From: Clostridia bacterium
GTDB taxonomy: Bacteria > Bacillota > Clostridia > Oscillospirales > Acutalibacteraceae
DNA: 45,467 nucleotides
NCBI GenBank assembly: GCA_900771085.1
Contig: CAAGMR010000009.1
Location: 1 to 45,467, forward strand
Direction of reading: 5' to 3'
Shown one piece after another: positions 41,908 through 45,467 of this stretch. Numbering within the stretch: the stretch's first letter is position 1; each line of letters opens with the position of its first letter. The translations under genes were made by a program, and so were the position numbers. The notes beneath the pieces are model-generated. The model was not told where the DNA came from. It saw only the letters and a program-made list of their open reading frames with translations, and did no database searches.

Positions 41908-42613
41908 TTGCACTGCAACACCGGCAAGTGCAGCCATACTTAAAGATGAAAAAACAGTAAGTTCCGCATATACCAATATCGGTCTTACTCATAGCCAGAC
42001 ACTTGTTCCGATGATAGTCTCAATGATGAATAATGCCGGCGTGTCAAAGGACAGCATTGATTACATGGCAATCAACGTGGGACCTGGTTCTTTTACCGGA
42101 GTCAGAATAGGTGTTGCCGCACTTAAAGGCATCGATTTTGACGGAGGAGAGGACTGCATTGAGGTTTCCACTCTTCATTCCATGGCTTACAACTATTGCG
42201 GAGTTAAAGATGTAATAGTCTGCTCGGTAATGGACGCCAGATGCCAGCAGGTTTATACCGCAAACTTTGATGTCTGTGGTGACAAAGTTACAAGAATGAC
42301 CGAAGACAGAGCTATTTCAATAGAAGCTCTGGTCAATGAACTTCAATCATGTGAAAAGCCTGTCGTTTTTGTTGGTGATGGAGCATCTTTGTGCTATAAT
42401 TACGTGAATCAGTTTAAAGAGGAACTGCTGACCAATGTATCACTTGCTCCTCAGCAGCTTCGCTTTCAGAATGCTGTAGCCACAGCAATGTGCGCTCAGC
42501 ATATGCTCGACGAAGGATACGCACCTGTATCTGCCGATAAGGTGCTTCCGATATATCTTCGCGCTCCGCAGGCGGAACGTGAACTTAAGAAAAAACAAAC
42601 TAAGGAGGACTAG
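41888..42613 (+). CDS. tsaB: tRNA threonylcarbamoyladenosine biosynthesis protein TsaB
   Basis: 241 aa. Actin-like ATPase-fold protein without its own catalysis, the scaffold for TsaD in t6A synthesis. The opening MTILAIDCTATPASAAI and INVGPGSFTGVRIGVAALKG are diagnostic. The usual rimI and tsaD neighbours are absent; rpiB follows directly instead. It starts inside tsaE (20-base overlap), indicating coupling. Confidence 0.94.
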   Translation: MTILAIDCTATPASAAILKDEKTVSSAYTNIGLTHSQTLVPMIVSMMNNAGVSKDSIDYMAINVGPGSFTGVRIGVAALKGIDFDGGEDCIEVSTLHSMAYNYCGVKDVIVCSVMDARCQQVYTANFDVCGDKVTRMTEDRAISIEALVNELQSCEKPVVFVGDGASLCYNYVNQFKEELLTNVSLAPQQLRFQNAVATAMCAQHMLDEGYAPVSADKVLPIYLRAPQAERELKKKQTKED

Positions 42614-42614
42614 T

Positions 42615-43052
42615 ATGCTTGCGATTGGTTGTGACCATGGCGGATACGAGCTCAAAAACTCAATTCTTAAACACCTTGAAGAGAAAGGTGTAGAGTATAA
42701 GGACTTCGGTACTTATTCTACAGATTCTGTTGATTATCCTGATATCGCGGAAACAGTATGTGCTGCTGTTACTGCAGGTGAGGCAGATCTTGCGATTCTC
42801 GTTTGCGGAACAGGCATCGGTATGTCTATGGCGGCGAACAAGGTAAAGGGAATTAGAGCCGCATGCTGTTCTGATACTTTCAGTGCAAAATTTACAAGAC
42901 TCCATAATGATGCCAATTGTCTCTGCCTCGGTGGTAGAGTTGTAGGACCTGGTCTTGCAGATATGCTTGTTGACGCTTTCATCGACACAGAATTCGAAGG
43001 CGGAAGACATCAGCGCCGTATCGACAAAGTAATGGCTATCGAAAATAAATAA
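42615..43052 (+). CDS. rpiB: Ribose 5-phosphate isomerase B
   Basis: 145 aa, usual length. Interconverts ribose-5-phosphate and ribulose-5-phosphate in the pentose phosphate pathway. Signatures are CDHGGYELK at the start and LVCGTGIGMSMAANKVKGIRA with the catalytic Cys. ATG 42615 has AAGGAGG ahead. It is only two bases after tsaB and precedes upp, which uses PRPP derived from ribose-5-phosphate. The RpiB/LacAB family includes allose and galactose isomerases, but context favours ribose. Confidence 0.93.
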   Translation: MLAIGCDHGGYELKNSILKHLEEKGVEYKDFGTYSTDSVDYPDIAETVCAAVTAGEADLAILVCGTGIGMSMAANKVKGIRAACCSDTFSAKFTRLHNDANCLCLGGRVVGPGLADMLVDAFIDTEFEGGRHQRRIDKVMAIENK

Positions 43053-43096
43053 AATACATTTAATAATGTGAAATAACGTTAAAGGGGTTTTAGTAT

Positions 43097-43726
43097 ATGT
43101 CAACTGTAACAATTACAAATCATCCACTTATCCAGCATAAGCTCTCAATTCTCCGCGATAAGAATACAGGCACACAGGAGTTCCGTACTCTTATTTCAGA
43201 AATTGCTATGCTCGAGTGCTATGAGGCTACACGCGACCTTCCACTTCAGCCTAAGAACATTGAAACACCTATGGGTGCCTGCGTTGCAAATGAGATTGCA
43301 GGCAAGAAACTCTGCATTGCACCTATTCTTCGTGCAGGTCTTGGTATGGTAGATGGTATCCTTTCACTTGTACCATCAGCAAAAGTTGGCCATATCGGCA
43401 TGTACAGAGACGAAAAGACACTTAAACCTGTTCCATACTATTGCAAGATGCCACAGGACATTGAAGAACGTGACGTTATTGTTCTTGACCCAATGCTTGC
43501 AACAGGCGGTTCAGCTATCGATGCAATTAATCAGATTAAGACATACAACCCTAAGTCCATCAAATTCATGGGAATCATTGCAGCTCCTGAAGGACTTCGT
43601 GCTCTCCAGGATGCTCATCCTGACGTAGACATTTACTGTGCAGCTCTTGATGAGAAGCTTACAGAAATCGGCTACATTTTCCCTGGACTCGGCGATGCCG
43701 GTGACCGTATTTTCGGCACCATCTAA
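43097..43726 (+). CDS. upp: Uracil phosphoribosyltransferase
   Basis: 209 aa, usual length. Salvages uracil with PRPP to give UMP. The PRPP-binding loop is VIVLDPMLATGGSA, ILRAGLGMVDGIL is the flexible loop region, and the C-terminal YIFPGLGDAGDRIFGT is diagnostic. The 44-base gap after rpiB has ribosome binding site AAAGGGG and no terminator. Confidence 0.97.
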   Translation: MSTVTITNHPLIQHKLSILRDKNTGTQEFRTLISEIAMLECYEATRDLPLQPKNIETPMGACVANEIAGKKLCIAPILRAGLGMVDGILSLVPSAKVGHIGMYRDEKTLKPVPYYCKMPQDIEERDVIVLDPMLATGGSAIDAINQIKTYNPKSIKFMGIIAAPEGLRALQDAHPDVDIYCAALDEKLTEIGYIFPGLGDAGDRIFGTI

Positions 43727-43759
43727 TAACGCTATTCACTCCAGAGGAGTAATTTTATA

Positions 43760-44977
43760 ATGAGAGAATTTAACAAATCAACTAAACTTGATGGCGTCTG
43801 CTATGACGTTAGAGGACCGGTACTTGAGGAAGCAAACAGAATGCTTGCAAACGGTGTTGATATCATTAAGCTCAACATTGGTAATCCGGCTCCTTTCAGG
43901 TTTAATGCCCCTGATGAAATCATTCACGATATGATTCATAATCTTCGTGATGCACAGGGCTATTCAGATTCCAAGGGTATTTTCAGCGCAAGAAAGGCTA
44001 TCATGCAGTATTGCCAGCTGAAACATTTCCCGAATGTTCATATGGATGACATTTATACCGGTAACGGTGCTTCTGAACTTATCACCATGGCAATGCAGGG
44101 ATTCCTTGATGATGGGGACGAGATGCTTGTACCAATGCCTGACTATCCTTTGTGGACAGCATCCATAAAGCTTGCAGGCGGTAACCCTGTTCATTACAGA
44201 TGTGATGAGGAAGCAAACTGGTATCCTGACATCGATGATATGAGAAAGAAGATTACTGACAAAACAAAAGGTATAGTAATCATTAACCCAAATAACCCGA
44301 CAGGTGCTCTTTATCCTGTAGAAGTACTTGAACAGATTGCTCAGCTTGCAAGAGAAAAGGATCTCGTAGTATTTGCCGATGAGATTTATGACCGTCTTGT
44401 AATGGATGGCAAGGTTCATGTATCAATTGCTTCTATTATGCCTGACAGACTTGTTGTTACATTCAACGGCCTTTCCAAGTCTCACCTTATTGCAGGCTTC
44501 AGAGTAGGATGGATGGTACTCAGCGGTGACAAGACTCATGCAAAAGGATTCATCGAAGGTCTTAACCTTCTTTCTTCAATGAGACTCTGTTCAAACGTTC
44601 CGGGACAGGAAGTAATTCAGACTGCAATTGGCGGTTACCAGAGTGTTAATGAAATGCTTCTTCCGGGCGGACGTATCTATGAACAGAGAGAGTTCATATA
44701 CAATGCCATTAATGACATTCCGGGACTTTCAGCAAAGAAACCGGACGCAGCATTCTACATTTTTCCGAAGATTGATCTTAATAAGATTCATATTAAGGAT
44801 GACGAACAGTTTATTCTTGATTTCCTCAAAGAAAAGCATGTACTTATGCTTCAGGGTTCAGCAATGAACTGGGATGCTCCGGATCATTTCAGAATTGTAT
44901 ATCTGCCTGCAGTCAGAACTCTTGAGAAGTCCGCAACAAGACTTGCTGATTTCCTCGAAACATATAAACAGTATTAA
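43760..44977 (+). CDS. alaA: PLP-dependent aminotransferase, AlaA-like (glutamate-pyruvate)
   Basis: 405 aa, class I aminotransferase fold. It matches the AlaA type closely by eye: CYDVRGPVLEEANRM at the start, LNIGNPAPF, GNGASELI, PMPDYPLWTA, IINPNNPTGA, the PLP-binding lysine in NGLSKSHLIAGFRVGWM, and the C-terminal DHFRIVYLPAV. It would make alanine from pyruvate and glutamate. GAGGAG precedes ATG 43760, 33 bases after upp. The gene ends the plus-strand operon. Confidence 0.92.
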   Translation: MREFNKSTKLDGVCYDVRGPVLEEANRMLANGVDIIKLNIGNPAPFRFNAPDEIIHDMIHNLRDAQGYSDSKGIFSARKAIMQYCQLKHFPNVHMDDIYTGNGASELITMAMQGFLDDGDEMLVPMPDYPLWTASIKLAGGNPVHYRCDEEANWYPDIDDMRKKITDKTKGIVIINPNNPTGALYPVEVLEQIAQLAREKDLVVFADEIYDRLVMDGKVHVSIASIMPDRLVVTFNGLSKSHLIAGFRVGWMVLSGDKTHAKGFIEGLNLLSSMRLCSNVPGQEVIQTAIGGYQSVNEMLLPGGRIYEQREFIYNAINDIPGLSAKKPDAAFYIFPKIDLNKIHIKDDEQFILDFLKEKHVLMLQGSAMNWDAPDHFRIVYLPAVRTLEKSATRLADFLETYKQY

Positions 44978-44991
44978 GCACATACAATAAT

Positions 44992-45022
44992 AAAAAGGCA
45001 GCTCGAAAGAGCTGCCTTTTCT
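44992..45022. terminator. Bidirectional terminator between alaA and tRNA-Leu
   Basis: AAAAGGCAGCTC pairs with GAGCTGCCTTTT around a GAAA loop, with A run before and T run after. It can end both alaA and the minus-strand tRNA-Leu. Confidence 0.92.
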
Positions 45023-45024
45023 TT

Positions 45025-45111
45025 TGGTGCCGGTGACGGGGGTCGAACCCGTACGGTATTGCTACCACAGGATTTTGAGTCCAGCGCGTCTGCCAATTCC
45101 ACCACACCGGC
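45025..45111 (-). tRNA. tRNA-Leu (anticodon CAA)
   Basis: Class II tRNA of 87 bases on the minus strand. Acceptor GCCGGTG/CACCGGC, anticodon loop CTCAAAA giving CAA, long variable arm, T-loop TTCGACC, encoded CCA. Confidence 0.97.
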
Positions 45112-45123
45112 ACGGTGAGAATT

Positions 45124-45152
45124 ATTATAAATGAATGGTGAATAAAAATCAA
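45124..45152 (-). promoter_or_regulatory. Promoter of tRNA-Leu
   Basis: Minus strand: -35 TTGATT (45152-45147), 17-base spacer, -10 TATAAT (45129-45124). Confidence 0.85.
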
Positions 45153-45219
45153 CAAAAGAGGAGCCATATGGAACACCCGGAAGAGTTTCAAAATTCTACT
45201 GAAATTTGTCTTTTTTTCG

Positions 45220-45248
45220 TTGACAAGTAAATATGGTTTTGTTAATAT
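45220..45248 (+). promoter_or_regulatory. rRNA operon promoter
   Basis: -35 TTGACA (45220-45225), 17-base spacer, -10 TAATAT (45243-45248). A T-rich stretch just upstream (45209-45217) may act as an UP element. Confidence 0.8.
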
Positions 45249-45254
45249 GTAAAG

Positions 45255-45467
45255 GCACTCCCACGAGGGGTGCGACACAAAACTTTTGGTTTTGGTGGAC
45301 CTTGAAAATTAAACAACGACGAACTAAAGAAACCCTGAGATTTCTTATTTGAGATTTCAAAGTACATATTCCAGACAAGGAATAATTTAGTGACATTTAA
45401 TGTCAGCATAAAGTAATGAGCTAAAAAGCTTATCTTTAAAATGATTAATACGGTGCAAACCGTTTAA
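45255..45467 (+). other. rRNA operon leader, precursor of 16S rRNA
   Basis: No open reading frame worth calling. From the expected start site come a hairpin (GCACTCC 45255-45261 with GGGGTGC 45267-45273), a boxA-like antitermination block CCTTGAAAATTAAACAA (45300-45316) that resembles the CTTTGAAAACTAAACA of Bacillota rRNA leaders, a small stem TGACAT/ATGTCA (45391-45405) and ACGGT/ACCGT (45451-45464). 16S rRNA itself is not reached. Confidence 0.7.

Overview
The window is an ordinary-looking stretch of a Bacillota chromosome, most likely Clostridia (Oscillospirales/Lachnospirales-like). Support for this: ruvAB-glmM and ecfA1-ecfA2-ecfT-truA gene order, strong purine-rich ribosome binding sites, sigma-A type promoters with 16-18 base spacers, Rex, a DUF5711-type protein beside CvpA, Asp/Asn-Gly-rich surface proteins with Thr-rich linkers, and an rRNA leader of Bacillota type at the right end. 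Genus cannot be set from the sequence alone. I see no phage, insertion sequence, CRISPR array or defence island; nearly all DNA is housekeeping genes in long operons.

Layout. (1) 1-11897, plus strand: a 12-gene, tightly packed run: ruvA (cut by the window edge), ruvB, glmM, a class I methyltransferase, the ECF transporter core (ecfA1, ecfA2, ecfT), truA, a DUF5711-like membrane protein, cvpA-like, pgsA and a zinc-finger Clp ATPase. (2) 11905-12368: a four-tRNA cluster (Gly, Arg, His, Gln) with a consensus promoter lying inside a hairpin-forming palindrome. (3) 12412-18912, plus: a six-gene operon of two M42 peptidases, a GNAT, a phosphohexomutase, larB and larC. (4) 18919-23473, minus: acn, icd, rex and an unknown beta-propeller-like gene, i.e. 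the citrate-to-2-oxoglutarate arm together with the NADH sensor. (5) 23565-35830, plus: uppP, ftsK, an MBL hydrolase, rpsB-tsf with a structured leader, a class A PBP, ruvX and a UvrD/PcrA helicase. (6) 35839-39409, minus: two paralogous FAD oxidoreductases and a membrane-anchored surface protein, divergent from a small repeat-bearing surface protein (39522-39836, plus). (7) 39887-41381, minus: ftsW/rodA. (8) 41395-45022, plus: tsaE, tsaB, rpiB, upp, alaA. (9) 45025-45467: tRNA-Leu (minus) divergent from an rRNA operon promoter and leader; 16S rRNA should begin just past the end.

How genes work together. Envelope growth is well represented: GlmM supplies glucosamine-1-phosphate, UppP recycles the lipid carrier, the class A PBP and FtsW/RodA polymerise peptidoglycan, PgsA makes phosphatidylglycerophosphate, and FtsK clears DNA from the septum. 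RuvA, RuvB, RuvX and UvrD/PcrA are DNA repair or processing proteins. TruA, TsaE, TsaB and the tRNAs serve translation.

The points most worth a second look are the folded rpsB leader, an EF-Ts about 60 residues longer than usual in its coiled-coil region, rex inside the acn-icd operon with a dyad at the promoter, larBC without larA/larE, the paired FAD oxidoreductases of unknown substrate, a long helicase insertion, and histone-H1-like basic tails on three envelope proteins. None is a proven new system.
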